Shown here: piece by piece, positions 26,434 through 35,714 of the stretch
Layout: each line of letters starts with the position of its first letter
How positions within the stretch are numbered: the stretch's first letter is position 1
Source: an uncultured Campylobacter sp.
Lineage (GTDB): Bacteria > Campylobacterota > Campylobacteria > Campylobacterales > Campylobacteraceae
Assembly: GCA_934728065.1 (NCBI GenBank)
Contig: CAKVDW010000001.1
Span: forward strand, 62,001 to 126,000
Length of the DNA stretch: 64,000 nt
Reading direction: 5' to 3'
Translations under genes and position numbers: made by a program
The notes under the pieces: generated by a model
Seen by the model: only the letters and a program-made list of their open reading frames with translations
Databases searched by the model: none
What the model was told of the DNA's origin: nothing

Positions 26434-27807
26434 ATGACTTATTTTTCTTTGGACTTTAGCATTATGATGCTCGTCTTTTTCGCGCTATATTGGGCATTTA
26501 AAGAAAAGTATCTTACTCAAAATTTGCTTATTTTGGGTTTTAGCTATATTATTTATATACTCATCAACCCTTATTTCGCGCTTGTGCTTTTTGTTTATAC
26601 CTTTTTTATCCATTATTTTGCGCTTCTCATCTTCGTGCGTCAAAAAAAGAACATTTTTATGGCTTGTCTTGCCTTTGCGATTTTGAATTTATGCTTTTTT
26701 AAGTATTTTCCAAGTATCAAAGACAGCTTTGATGCCTTTTTAGCCTTTTTTGGTTTTGGTTACTTAAATGCTGACATTATCTTTCCTATCGGCATTAGCT
26801 TTTATACCTTTGCTTCTATCACCTATCTAGTAAGCGTTTATAAAAACAAAAAGATAGAAACATTCCTAAATTTAGCCACTTATTTGTCATTTTTCCCTAC
26901 GCTTTTGATGGGTCCTATTATGCGAAGTGAGTTTTTTTTCGAGCAAATTCATCAAAAAAGAGAGTTTAAAAACGCAAATTTAATCATCGTTTTGCTGCTT
27001 TTTGGCATAGTCAAAAAGGTGCTCATCGCTAATTATTTAGGCATTTACTCAAAAGAAATCCTTTCAAACCCCGCCGCTTTTAACTTTTTAGAGCTTTTGT
27101 GCGCTATTTATGCGTTTAGCGTGCAAATTTATTGTGATTTTAGCGGTTATGTGGATTTAGTTTGTGCCTTTGCGCTAATGCTTGGCTTTAATCTTCCCCC
27201 AAATTTCAATATGCCTTATTTGTCTAAAAATTTGCGCGAATTTTGGACGAGATGGCACATTTCACTTTCCACTTTCATAAGAGATTATATCTACATACCA
27301 CTTGGTGGCAGTCAAAAGGGCAGAATGCGAACTTATGCGAATTTACTCATCGCCTTTGTGCTTTCTGGCATTTGGCACGGAAATACGCTAAATTTCTTTA
27401 TTTGGGGGCTTTTGCACGGGCTTGGCGTGGTGTTTTTGCACCTGCCTTTTATCAGTAAAATCAAGCTGAGCAAAATTCCTTATTTATCAGTCTTTCTTAC
27501 CTTTCATTTTATAACCTTTGCGTGGATATTTTTTTATTATCCTAGCTTTGATTCAGCTTTAGAATATCTCAAAGCTTGCTATGATAACTTCTTTATGGAG
27601 GTAGAATACAAAGATATTTATGTTTTTGCTGGTTTTGCAGGACTTTTTATAGTTTATCCTTTATTTGTGAATTTTAGGGATTATTGCGTAAAAATACTTG
27701 GCATAACACCACTTTTGTTAAAGCCTATTTTGTTGGCATTTATCTTGCTTTTGATTTTTGCCTTTATGCCAAATGGCATACCACAGTTTATTTATGAGAG
27801 TTTTTGA
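26434..27807 (+). CDS. patA: MBOAT O-acyltransferase, peptidoglycan O-acetylation (PatA-like)
   Basis: A 457-residue polytopic membrane protein of the AlgI/MBOAT family, about ten helices. The family motifs WTRWHISLSTFIRDYIYIPLGG (about 271-292) and the catalytic-His region LSGIWHGNTLNFFIWGLLHG (about 310-330) are intact. It would move acetyl groups from cytoplasm to periplasm. The two downstream SGNH-type genes (PatB-like and Ape1-like), joined by 4-base overlaps, indicate peptidoglycan rather than alginate as the acceptor. A TACAAT -10 candidate lies at 26394-26399 and the ribosome site is AAGGGTAG. Confidence 0.85.
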   Translation: MTYFSLDFSIMMLVFFALYWAFKEKYLTQNLLILGFSYIIYILINPYFALVLFVYTFFIHYFALLIFVRQKKNIFMACLAFAILNLCFFKYFPSIKDSFDAFLAFFGFGYLNADIIFPIGISFYTFASITYLVSVYKNKKIETFLNLATYLSFFPTLLMGPIMRSEFFFEQIHQKREFKNANLIIVLLLFGIVKKVLIANYLGIYSKEILSNPAAFNFLELLCAIYAFSVQIYCDFSGYVDLVCAFALMLGFNLPPNFNMPYLSKNLREFWTRWHISLSTFIRDYIYIPLGGSQKGRMRTYANLLIAFVLSGIWHGNTLNFFIWGLLHGLGVVFLHLPFISKIKLSKIPYLSVFLTFHFITFAWIFFYYPSFDSALEYLKACYDNFFMEVEYKDIYVFAGFAGLFIVYPLFVNFRDYCVKILGITPLLLKPILLAFILLLIFAFMPNGIPQFIYESF

Positions 27808-28778
27808 TGAGTATAGCTAGATTTTTCTTTATTATGGTTACGGCTTTTGCTCTTGTGGTCTTTGTGATGAATAAAAGTATAAGTTCGTATTTAGAACAAA
27901 GGTATCATTTTCACTTCTTTCCACAAAGTGATATTTTAAACGAGGCAAACAGCTTTAAGGTAAAGCTTGAGCAAATTAAATTTGTCCTTACAAACGACCA
28001 CCTTACGGCTAATTATGAAATTTTAAAAACTATGCCAGAAAATAACAGAACCATAAAACCACGCATACAACCAGCACTGTATTATGAAGATGATGAAAAT
28101 TTAACTCAAATGCCTACCCCTATGATGCAAAGGATTCAAAAGCTTGACATTAAGGCTGGTGAAGAATTTTTGCTTGTTGGGGATTCTTTAATGCAAGGTG
28201 TTGCACTAGCCTTGATGAGAGACTTAAAAAAGCTTGGCATTAAAAGCATAAATTTAAGCAGACAAAATACAGGGCTTTCTTATAAGACTTATTTTGATTG
28301 GGCAAGAGCCATAGACGGAACACTTCAAAGCAATGCAAATATCAAATACATAGTAGTTTTGCTTGGGGCAAATGACCCTTGGGACATTAAAAATGAGGGC
28401 AAATTTTACAGCTTTAATTCTGATGAATGGACAAGAATTTACACTCAAAGGGTAGATGAAATCATACAAATTGCCAAATACAACGAAGTTAGAGTGTTAT
28501 GGTATGAAATTCCGCCCGTGAAAAGAGACATTCTTAATACAAAAATTCAAGTCTTAAACAAAATTTACAAGCAGGAAAATTTAAAAAATAACGAAATTTT
28601 TATCAACACAAGCAAGGCTTTGAGTGAAGATGATAAGTATTCTAGCTATGTTAGAGATGAGAACAACAAAAGCATCAAGGTGCGTGCTGATGATGGCATA
28701 CATTTTAACATAAAGGGCGCAAAAATAATGTCTGATTTGCTCTTGCAACACATTAGCGTTTCGAGTTATTCTCAATGA
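27804..28778 (+). CDS. patB: SGNH-family peptidoglycan O-acetyltransferase (PatB-like)
   Basis: A 324-residue periplasmic protein anchored by an N-terminal helix (ARFFFIMVTAFALVVFVM). SGNH blocks are visible: GDSLMQGVA with the nucleophilic Ser (about 130), LGANDPWD with the block III Asn, and DGIHFNIKGA with the Asp-His dyad near the C-terminus. It would acetylate C6-OH of N-acetylmuramic acid using acetyl delivered by the MBOAT partner. Overlap by 4 bases with both neighbours supports a coupled operon. Confidence 0.82.
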   Translation: MMSIARFFFIMVTAFALVVFVMNKSISSYLEQRYHFHFFPQSDILNEANSFKVKLEQIKFVLTNDHLTANYEILKTMPENNRTIKPRIQPALYYEDDENLTQMPTPMMQRIQKLDIKAGEEFLLVGDSLMQGVALALMRDLKKLGIKSINLSRQNTGLSYKTYFDWARAIDGTLQSNANIKYIVVLLGANDPWDIKNEGKFYSFNSDEWTRIYTQRVDEIIQIAKYNEVRVLWYEIPPVKRDILNTKIQVLNKIYKQENLKNNEIFINTSKALSEDDKYSSYVRDENNKSIKVRADDGIHFNIKGAKIMSDLLLQHISVSSYSQ

Positions 28779-29941
28779 AATTTATCAAATCTTTCACCTT
28801 GCTTTGCATTACAAGCCTTTTTATAAACGCTTGCATAAGCACCCAAAACACCAAAGCAAAACGCTCCACAATGATACTTAAATCAGAAAACGCAATGAAA
28901 AATTTCACCACTCAAAACAGCTTTGAACAACTCAAAGAAAATTTGCAAAAACAAGATTTACATATACGAATTTTTGGCGACTCTCATATGGCGGCGGATT
29001 TTTTTTCAAGGGAGTTAAGAAAGCTTTTGATTAAGGTTAATGCCGTTGGCTTTGCATATCCTTTGCAACCAAGATACCACCAAACAATGCTGCTTGATTA
29101 TGAAAGCAAGAATTTTGAGCTGTTTAATTCTCAAAGAGACAGTTCTCAAAACTATCCTATGGGCGGTATCATCGCTAAAGCCTTAAAAGAAGATGCCTAT
29201 ATATCCTTAAAAACAAATTTGAAAAAGCAAAATTTTAGAGTAGGACTTGTTTTTCAAAGCCCAAATTCAAACAAGGCTTTTGTGATAAAAGACACTAAAA
29301 ACAAAAGTGTCAGCCTCAAAAGCCCAGCACCAAACAAATGGGCTTATCAAGAATTTAAAAATTTACACTTTCCGCTTAAAATCACCGCTTCACAAAAAGA
29401 TGTAAAGCTTGGAGGCTATTTCATCTACAACGAAGAGGACAACAAAATCCTTGACACCTTAGGCATAAACGGAGCAAAGGCAGAACTTTGGCTCAGGTGG
29501 AATGAAAAGGTCTTTTCACAAGAACTAGACCTCATAAAAAGCGATATAGTGATTTTAGCTTATGGTTCAAATGAAGTTTTATCAGGCGCTTTTAATAAAA
29601 GCAAATTTAAAAGCAATTATAAAAAGCTCATTAAAATGCTTTATAAATCAAACCCAAACACAAGCATAATCCTCATCGCCCCGCCAACAGTTACGCGAAA
29701 AATCAATGATGATTACCAAATAGCTGATGAGTTTGAAACCGTGCGCAAGGCTGTTTATACCTTGGCAAAAGATGAAAAACTTCTGCTTTTTGATATGCAC
29801 GAATTTATGCAAAATAGCGGCGGTAAAGACCTTTGGATAGAACAAAACTTATCCTTAAAGGATGTTCATCTTACCATAGACGGTTACAAGCTTATGGCGG
29901 ATAAGTTTTATAAAGACCTCAAGCAAAGCTTAAGGCTTTAA
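28775..29941 (+). CDS. ape1: SGNH-family O-acetylpeptidoglycan esterase (Ape1-like)
   Basis: A 388-residue exported protein with a signal peptide that ends in a possible lipobox (LFINAC). The catalytic serine lies in IFGDSHMAADFF (about residue 68), the block III region in LAYGSNEVLSG, and the Asp-His pair in LKDVHLTIDGY near the C-terminus; Campylobacter Ape1 is known to use a D-x-H pair. It removes acetyl groups from muramic acid so that lytic transglycosylases can act, which affects cell shape. It ends one base before the convergent flgL stop. Confidence 0.82.
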   Translation: MKFIKSFTLLCITSLFINACISTQNTKAKRSTMILKSENAMKNFTTQNSFEQLKENLQKQDLHIRIFGDSHMAADFFSRELRKLLIKVNAVGFAYPLQPRYHQTMLLDYESKNFELFNSQRDSSQNYPMGGIIAKALKEDAYISLKTNLKKQNFRVGLVFQSPNSNKAFVIKDTKNKSVSLKSPAPNKWAYQEFKNLHFPLKITASQKDVKLGGYFIYNEEDNKILDTLGINGAKAELWLRWNEKVFSQELDLIKSDIVILAYGSNEVLSGAFNKSKFKSNYKKLIKMLYKSNPNTSIILIAPPTVTRKINDDYQIADEFETVRKAVYTLAKDEKLLLFDMHEFMQNSGGKDLWIEQNLSLKDVHLTIDGYKLMADKFYKDLKQSLRL

Positions 29942-29942
29942 A

Positions 29943-32201
29943 TTACATATAATTCAACAAGCTCAGTTGAGAAAGCGTGGTTGAAGCTTTCAAGGCTGCT
30001 TGATAGGTCAGTTGATTTTGTATCATCTCCATCATTACCTGAGCTATATCAGCTCCTATGACTTCTTTTTGCGTGCTTTCTACATTAACCTTAAGCACAC
30101 CTGTTCTTGATTTAATGTTTTCTATGGCTTTTTGGTCAGCCCCTATCATAGTCCTTTGTTTTCGCAAATGTTCGCCCAAGTGGTCAAGCCTTTCAATAGC
30201 ACCTTGCATACCTGTATTTCGTGGATTTTTTGAGCTTGCCGTAGCATCAGCTCTTACATAACCTTCACGCACCGCTTCTATCATCAAGTCCAAATCTTTT
30301 ATCAAATCAACCTGCGGTTCATCGATGATGAGAGCGTTGTTTGCGCTAAAAGATAGGGCTGAACCTGTGGTTGTTTGGGCGGTTGTGGTAAGTGGTGGGG
30401 CTGGGAAAACACCTGCATTACTATCACGCATAGCAATTTGTATATTAGTCCCTGTTGAAAGTCTATCAGTAATGCTTATGCGACCTTTATAATCAACATC
30501 TACATTTACAGTTACCCTTGAAGTTGTTAATAAATTTTGATAGGTTTGATAATCAGCAGCATCGATTTGATTGTTCGCATTGACATTTATAGTTTGCGTT
30601 GGAACATTATCAGAAGCAAACAAACCGATAATGTCATTAATTTGACGGTAAGTAATGTCATTTGTAGGCGTTAGCACACCAGAATTTTGCGTAACAGGGC
30701 TAGTGTGCATTATGGGGAAAGTTATGTTTTGTCCAGGATTTTGCGGGTCTTCAAAACTGACAGTTGAAGTGCCTAAATTTATGCTGACATTATAAGTGTT
30801 ACCAGCTTTAGAGCCAACTGTTAAATTTAAAGCGGTGTTTGCAAGAGTGTTTCCTGCTGAAACTTGACTTAGCTTTGTATCATCTGTGGCGTAAGAATTT
30901 GTATCTTTGATGATTTGAGAGACATTGCCGATGACTTTGTTGTCTTTGGTTTCAAAATACACATTATCATAATCCGCCCCATTTGCGTCATTACCTTCTG
31001 TATCTGTCATTTTTGAGAAGATAAAATCAGTCTTGTGCATATTCATATTAAAATTACCATTACCAAAGATGAAATTTTGTTGAGGGTCTGTTATGGGAGC
31101 ATTATTTGGAAAGGCTTGTTGGAGTAAGCCATTTGTAACTTGTTCGCCTGTTAGGGGCGGATTTTGAGCAGCCATTTCCTCAAAAGCTCTCATCATATCG
31201 GCTCTAGTGTCAAACTGTGGCGTATAAATTACTGCGTGAAAGTCAAGCGCGTTGTTGCCTTGCTTTAAATCAGTGATTTGAATTTGCCCGCTGTTATTTA
31301 TGCTCACTTCAACAGCCTTGTTGGTTGTCGTGTTGCCATAGAGTGCGCCGATTTTATCAAGCATACCTTGTATAGTGTCTGTGGGCTGAACTAAAACAGC
31401 GCTTTTAAAGCTCGTGCCATCGGGCTTTACGCCTTGCACATAAAGGGCTGATGGCAAAAAATTAAGCGGTCTTAACTCAAAGTCCTCATAAGCTTCAAGC
31501 CCGCCATTTGTGTTGTCTCTAACATAGTTTAAGCCGATGAGATAGCTGAATTTATCCTCTACGCCTAAATATCTTGTCTTATCTGGCTCTTTAGTCAAAT
31601 CATAGCGGTTATCAGTAAAGCTCACATTTGTAGTAATTTGCTTTTTAAAATCATTGTCGGGCTTAAAAAACAAATCATAACCAGGGACATTATAAGGGGT
31701 CTTTATCCCGTCTCCAGCGACTATATTTAAACGGTTGCTATCGCCATAATAATTACCCTGATAATCAAAAGGCTTGGTATTTGTAAGCGAGCCTGAGAAC
31801 AAAAACTGCCCATTAATGCTAGTATTTGCTAGCTCAACGATTTCTTCTTTAATCCTAGTAAGCTCTTTAGCGATGACATCACGCGAGGTTTGGCTTTGTG
31901 TGGCATTTACGGCTTGAGTAACCTTTTGTTTAAATTGAGTAATGAGATTAACAATGCTATCTAGCGTTTTATCGGTGTTTTTCATCAGCTCATCAGTTAG
32001 AGTAGCTGCATCTTCGATTTGAGTTAGGGTAGCTCGCTCATACTCTAATCTTGCATTAGTGATGTAAGTGCTAGCACTTTCAAAGGAATTTTCTATCTTA
32101 AGACCTGATGAGGTTTGCGCTTGAACCTTATAAAGACTTTCCATACTTGACTGTGTTGTTTTCATACTGCTAAAAGCGTTAAGCTTGTTTGTTACTCGCA
32201 T
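29943..32201 (-). CDS. flgL: Flagellar hook-associated protein 3 (hook-filament junction)
   Basis: A 752-residue FlgL/FlaD, the large epsilonproteobacterial form (about 300 in enterics). The N-terminal helix MRVTNKLNAFSSMKTTQSSMESLYKVQAQTSSGLKIE and the C-terminal region GADIAQVMMEMIQNQLTYQAALKASTTLSQLSLLNYM are the flagellin-like coiled-coil ends that polymerise; the long middle is variable and surface-exposed. It is exported by the flagellar type III apparatus and joins the hook to the filament. A sigma-54 promoter lies 34-49 bases upstream, and the ribosome site is AAAGGAT. Confidence 0.95.
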   Translation of the reverse strand: MRVTNKLNAFSSMKTTQSSMESLYKVQAQTSSGLKIENSFESASTYITNARLEYERATLTQIEDAATLTDELMKNTDKTLDSIVNLITQFKQKVTQAVNATQSQTSRDVIAKELTRIKEEIVELANTSINGQFLFSGSLTNTKPFDYQGNYYGDSNRLNIVAGDGIKTPYNVPGYDLFFKPDNDFKKQITTNVSFTDNRYDLTKEPDKTRYLGVEDKFSYLIGLNYVRDNTNGGLEAYEDFELRPLNFLPSALYVQGVKPDGTSFKSAVLVQPTDTIQGMLDKIGALYGNTTTNKAVEVSINNSGQIQITDLKQGNNALDFHAVIYTPQFDTRADMMRAFEEMAAQNPPLTGEQVTNGLLQQAFPNNAPITDPQQNFIFGNGNFNMNMHKTDFIFSKMTDTEGNDANGADYDNVYFETKDNKVIGNVSQIIKDTNSYATDDTKLSQVSAGNTLANTALNLTVGSKAGNTYNVSINLGTSTVSFEDPQNPGQNITFPIMHTSPVTQNSGVLTPTNDITYRQINDIIGLFASDNVPTQTINVNANNQIDAADYQTYQNLLTTSRVTVNVDVDYKGRISITDRLSTGTNIQIAMRDSNAGVFPAPPLTTTAQTTTGSALSFSANNALIIDEPQVDLIKDLDLMIEAVREGYVRADATASSKNPRNTGMQGAIERLDHLGEHLRKQRTMIGADQKAIENIKSRTGVLKVNVESTQKEVIGADIAQVMMEMIQNQLTYQAALKASTTLSQLSLLNYM

Positions 32202-32234
32202 TTTTATCCTTTTGAAAAACTTTCAACTTTAATA

Positions 32235-32250
32235 AGCAAAAAGAGTTCCA
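32235..32250 (-). promoter_or_regulatory. Sigma-54 (RpoN) promoter of flgL
   Basis: The reverse strand reads TGGAACTCTTTTTGCT, which fits TGGCAC-N5-TTGCW with one mismatch and exact GG-to-GC spacing. The predicted transcription start is about 22 bases before the flgL ATG. Rod-distal flagellar genes in Campylobacter are known to use RpoN. Confidence 0.85.
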
Positions 32251-32342
32251 TAAAAATATTTTTCTCTAATATCGGCAAAAAATATTGTTTTTTTACACCT
32301 TTTTTCTAAAAAATAAGCTATAATAATGATTTAAAATAAAAA

Positions 32343-32429
32343 GCCCAAGTGGTGGAACTGGTAGACGCGCTAGACTCAAAATCTAGTAAGGGCAACCTTG
32401 TGTCGGTTCGAGTCCGACCTTGGGCACCA
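32343..32429 (+). tRNA. tRNA-Leu (anticodon CAA)
   Basis: An 87-base class II tRNA. Acceptor arms GCCCAAG (32343-32349) and CTTGGGC (32419-32425) pair perfectly and are followed by discriminator A and an encoded CCA. The anticodon stem CTAGA/TCTAG encloses CTCAAAA, giving anticodon CAA (decodes UUG). A variable arm is present and the T-arm GGTTCGAGTCC is canonical. Confidence 0.97.
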
Positions 32430-32453
32430 TAAATTTAAAAGAGAAAGTAGGCT

Positions 32454-33080
32454 ATGCTCCTAACTATACTTTATATCATAGGCATCTCCTCAGAGGGTAT
32501 GACAGGAGCGATTGCAGCAGGAAGGCATAAAATGGACTTGTTTGGAGTCATCTTTATCGCTTTGGTAACAGCCATCGGTGGCGGTTCGATACGAGACATT
32601 TTACTTGAACACTATCCTTTAACTTGGGTAGCGCACCCTGAATATGTTGTATTAATTTGCGTTTGTGCCTTGCTTACTACAAAAATCCCCGCCGTAGTTT
32701 TAAAACACGAAAGCCTGTTTTTAACACTTGATGCGATAGGTTTGGTGGTGTTTAGCATTTTAGGCGCTATAATCGCCATCGAAAAAGAGCTAGGCTTTGT
32801 CATCGCTGTGAGCGCGGCTGTGATTACAGGCGTATTTGGTGGAATTTTGCGTGATATTTTATGCACTCGCATTCCTCTTGTTTTTCAAAAAGAAATTTAT
32901 GCTGGTGTGGCGATGATAGCTGGGGCTTTGTATTATGTTTTGATTGAATTTTTTGAGCTTAGCGAGCTTTTAAGCACACTTATCACCTTGACGCTTGGCG
33001 TGGGAATGAGGCTTTTGGCTATTCATTATGAGTGGAGCTTACCCATTTTTAGCATAGATGATGAGAAAACTCAAAAGTAG
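32454..33080 (+). CDS. TRIC-type (UPF0126) inner-membrane cation channel protein
   Basis: A 208-residue membrane protein with about seven helices and an internal duplication: each half has a glycine-rich kink followed by Arg-Asp ([12 protein letters not shown] at about 42-53 and [11 protein letters not shown] at about 127-137). This is the signature of prokaryotic trimeric intracellular cation channel homologues (YadS/YicG-like), which conduct potassium or other monovalent cations. Substrate is inferred. The gene starts 24 bases after tRNA-Leu and may share its transcript; AGAGAAAG serves as a ribosome site. Confidence 0.85.
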   Translation: MLLTILYIIGISSEGMTGAIAAGRHKMDLFGVIFIALVTAIGGGSIRDILLEHYPLTWVAHPEYVVLICVCALLTTKIPAVVLKHESLFLTLDAIGLVVFSILGAIIAIEKELGFVIAVSAAVITGVFGGILRDILCTRIPLVFQKEIYAGVAMIAGALYYVLIEFFELSELLSTLITLTLGVGMRLLAIHYEWSLPIFSIDDEKTQK

Positions 33081-33113
33081 GGCAGGATTATTTAGTTAGG
33101 GGGCAAAATAATT

Positions 33114-33437
33114 ATGGTTTATGTGTTATTAGCTATCACTTTAGTTGCTTTGATTTTTATCTTTTCTGTGGATGAACAACAGCCAAAGGGCGTTGTGAGG
33201 ATTAAGAAAAAGTATCACGGCAATGATATGATAAAAGAGGAAATTCCTTATAATATCGACAAACAAGTGCACGGTATTTATAGGTATTGGCACGACAATG
33301 GAAACATTCAGCTTAAGGCTATCTTTAAAAATGGTTATTTAAACGGACTTTGCCAAAAGTATGACAAAAGAGGCAAGTTGATTAAAAAAATCATCTATAA
33401 AGACGGTGTAAAGATAAAAGAAAAGATATTTAAATAA
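33114..33437 (+). CDS. YwqK/MORN-like repeat protein with N-terminal membrane anchor
   Basis: A 107-residue protein starting with a hydrophobic segment (VYVLLAITLVALIFIFSV), then repeats of the MORN/YwqK kind: HGIYRYWHDNGNIQLKAIFKNGYLNG and LCQKYDKRGKLIKKIIYKDG. Such repeats form beta-hairpin arrays, and some family members are filed as toxin-antitoxin antitoxins, but no toxin-like partner is adjacent here. Function is unknown. It follows the TRIC gene by 33 bases. Confidence 0.7.
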   Translation: MVYVLLAITLVALIFIFSVDEQQPKGVVRIKKKYHGNDMIKEEIPYNIDKQVHGIYRYWHDNGNIQLKAIFKNGYLNGLCQKYDKRGKLIKKIIYKDGVKIKEKIFK

Positions 33438-33440
33438 CCC

Positions 33441-34145
33441 TCATTTAAAGGCGATAAAGCTTTCAAAATTCGCCCATTTAAAAAAGCTTTGCACCTTTGT
33501 AAAGCCTGCATTTTCAAGCATAGCCAAATTTTCCTTTTCGCTGTAAGGCACAAGCACATTTTCAAGCACTTCGCGTTTTTTGGCGATTTCAAGGCGCGTA
33601 TAGCCTTGCTCGTGCTTGAAATCGCTGTAAATTTCGATGATATTTTTCGCCAAAAGAGCATCTTCATAAAGGATTTTTTCGCTCATTATAAAAAAGCCCT
33701 TTTCGTTTAAATTTTCATAAATTTTTCGCACCAAAGCCTGTCTTTGCGGGGGACGGATAAACTGCAAGGTGTAATTAGCGATGAAAATATCACTTTTCAC
33801 AAAGTCAAATTCGCTCAAATCGCTTTCAAAAAAGTCGATTTTCGCTCCAAAGGCGGCGCATTTGTTGCGGGCGTTTTCTATCATCGCGCCTGAGTTATCC
33901 ACGCCTACAAGCTTATAAGTCGCATTTTGTCGCCAAAATTCAAGCAACAAGCTCGCCGTAGAACAGCCCAAATCACAAATACTCGCATTTTGCGCCCCAA
34001 GCTTTGCCACCAAAGCCACAATAAGCCTTAAATTTTCCTTGTAAAAAGGCACTGAACGGCTTATCATATCATCAAATACACTTGCCACCTTTTCGTCAAA
34101 TTCAAACTGCTTTTGCACTTTTTGTTTAAAAATTTCATCTTTCAT
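33441..34145 (-). CDS. cmoA: Carboxy-S-adenosyl-L-methionine synthase
   Basis: A 234-residue SAM-binding enzyme that makes carboxy-SAM from SAM and prephenate for tRNA wobble-uridine modification (cmo5U, together with CmoB). Motif I is ICDLGCSTASLLLEF; the family segments IANYTLQFIRP, IMSEKI and YSDFKHEQGYTRLEIAKKREVLENVL are well conserved. I chose the ATG at 34145 (MKDEIFKQKVQKQFEFDEKVASVFDDM) because it overlaps the ribF stop as ATGA; the longer frame to 34181 lies inside ribF and reads as non-family sequence. It is the last gene of the ten-gene rppH-cmoA operon. Confidence 0.9.
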   Translation of the reverse strand: MKDEIFKQKVQKQFEFDEKVASVFDDMISRSVPFYKENLRLIVALVAKLGAQNASICDLGCSTASLLLEFWRQNATYKLVGVDNSGAMIENARNKCAAFGAKIDFFESDLSEFDFVKSDIFIANYTLQFIRPPQRQALVRKIYENLNEKGFFIMSEKILYEDALLAKNIIEIYSDFKHEQGYTRLEIAKKREVLENVLVPYSEKENLAMLENAGFTKVQSFFKWANFESFIAFK

Positions 34146-34996
34146 TGCGTGTCCTTTAAGCATTTTTGGGCGTTTTGACAATCTTTTTGAATTTGTTTTT
34201 TAAGCAAATTTAAATCATCAAAATGCCTATTTTCGCGTAAAAATTTCTTAAAAATGAGCGTGATTTTTTCATTTTCTTTGAGTTTTAAATCAAATTTTTC
34301 ATCTAAAATATGGCTTTCAACGCTGAATTTCCCGTCAGTTGAGCGAAGCCCTATGAAGCTTACACTTTTAAAAATTTGCCCCCCTATCTCGCACAAACTC
34401 GCCCACACGCCACTTTTTGGCAAAAAATAATTTTTCGTGTTTAAATTCAAAGTCGCCACAAGTTCCTTTGCGCCTATGCCTTGCCCGCTTTCAAGCAAGC
34501 CACACACCGCATAATCCCTACCCAAAAGCTCGCTTGCAAGCTCGCATTCACCACGCAAAAGGCACTCTTTGATAAATTTAGAATGCACGCTAATGCCCTT
34601 AAATTCAAAGTCTGCCACAATGATAGCCCTTAAAGAGCTTAATTTTTCTATATCTTTTGCTCCCGCTCCGCGTTGCTTTCCAAAGCGAAAATCATCTCCA
34701 ACAACAAGGGTTTTAAGCTGAGTAAATTCAGCCTGCAAATGCGCTAAAAAAGCCTTTGCGCTTAAATTTTTAATCTCATTAAAATCCACAAAAATCAAAT
34801 CAAACTCACAAAGTTCTTTCATTTTTTCTTTCGGCACGAGCCTGTCATTTTGAAATTTATCAATGACTAAAAGGGCTGAATTTTCACGCTTTAAATGTTT
34901 TAAAAGCTGCTTGTGTCCTAAATGAAAGCCATCAAAACAGCCAACAGCCAGTATTTCAATGCTTTTCTTTTTGGTATAAGTAAAAAAACTCGACAT
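34142..34996 (-). CDS. ribF: Bifunctional riboflavin kinase / FAD synthetase
   Basis: A 284-residue enzyme making FMN and FAD. The N-terminal FAD synthetase half has the nucleotidyl-transfer loop VGCFDGFHLGHKQLL (HxGH) and RFGKQRGAGAKDIEKL. The C-terminal flavokinase half is degenerate: the usual G-x-x-x-G-x-PTAN segment reads SGQGIGAKELVATLNL, and the domain is shorter than usual. A strong GGAAAGGAAGG ribosome site fixes the ATG, even though the gene overlaps tlyA by 41 bases. Kinase activity cannot be judged from sequence alone. Confidence 0.88.
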   Translation of the reverse strand: MSSFFTYTKKKSIEILAVGCFDGFHLGHKQLLKHLKRENSALLVIDKFQNDRLVPKEKMKELCEFDLIFVDFNEIKNLSAKAFLAHLQAEFTQLKTLVVGDDFRFGKQRGAGAKDIEKLSSLRAIIVADFEFKGISVHSKFIKECLLRGECELASELLGRDYAVCGLLESGQGIGAKELVATLNLNTKNYFLPKSGVWASLCEIGGQIFKSVSFIGLRSTDGKFSVESHILDEKFDLKLKENEKITLIFKKFLRENRHFDDLNLLKKQIQKDCQNAQKCLKDTQ

Positions 34997-35714
34997 TACC
35001 TTCCTTTCCTTTTATGGTAGATGGCGCAAAGCCCTTTAAAAGCCAGCCTAAACTCGCACACTCTTTTTCAAACTCCGCTTTTGCTTTGATGATAGCTTTT
35101 TCATCTTTTACAACGCCGCATTTGTCGCGCTTTGCGCTAATGCCAACTTCAAATTGTGGCTTAAAAAGCAGTAAAATTAAGCTTTGAGCAAGCTCATCAA
35201 TGCAACAAAGCACATTTTTAAGCGAAATAAAACTTATATCGCACGAAATAAATTCAAATTTTTCAGCACTTTGATAGCTTTTTATGTCCGTTTTTTCCAC
35301 GCTTTGCACGCGCTCATCTTTTTTTAACCTTTCATCAAGTTGATTTGTGCCTATGTCAAGGGCTACCACGCTTTTTGCGCCCTTTTCAAGCAGCACCTGC
35401 GTAAAGCCACCAGCCGCCGCGCCTATGTCAAGGCACTTTGCACCGCTTAAATCAAGGGGAAATTCAGCCAAAAAGCCTTTGAGTTTGAGCGCGGCACGGC
35501 TTGCGTAAATGTCGCCCAAAAGCGTGAGTTTGAGAAAATTTAGGCGCAAAAGCTCATCATCGCTTAAATTTTGGGCGTCTTTTAATAAATTTCGCACTTC
35601 AAAGGCGCTTTTATAGCATTTATCATTAAGCAAAACGCTTTTATTTTCGATAAATTCTAACGCCTTGTTGCGCGAAATGCCAAGCCTTAAAGCCACAAAT
35701 TTATCAAATCTCAC
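34956..35714 (-). CDS. tlyA: TlyA-family 2'-O-ribose rRNA methyltransferase
   Basis: A 252-residue protein with an N-terminal S4 RNA-binding domain (MRFDKFVALRLGISRNKALEFIENKSVLLND) and an FtsJ/RrmJ-type methyltransferase domain with motif I CLDIGAAAGGFTQVLLEKGA and the acidic VVALDIGTNQL. In Campylobacter TlyA methylates C1920 of 23S rRNA and influences capreomycin susceptibility and motility. It sits in the same relative place as in C. jejuni (ligA, membrane protein, tlyA, ribF). The start overlaps the membrane-protein stop by 4 bases. Confidence 0.92.
   Translation of the reverse strand: MRFDKFVALRLGISRNKALEFIENKSVLLNDKCYKSAFEVRNLLKDAQNLSDDELLRLNFLKLTLLGDIYASRAALKLKGFLAEFPLDLSGAKCLDIGAAAGGFTQVLLEKGAKSVVALDIGTNQLDERLKKDERVQSVEKTDIKSYQSAEKFEFISCDISFISLKNVLCCIDELAQSLILLLFKPQFEVGISAKRDKCGVVKDEKAIIKAKAEFEKECASLGWLLKGFAPSTIKGKEGNVEFFYLYQKEKH

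Noticed and set aside
33114..33437. YwqK-like gene as an antitoxin of a toxin-antitoxin pair
   Set aside because: No small toxin-like partner is adjacent; neighbours are a TRIC channel gene and cmoA.
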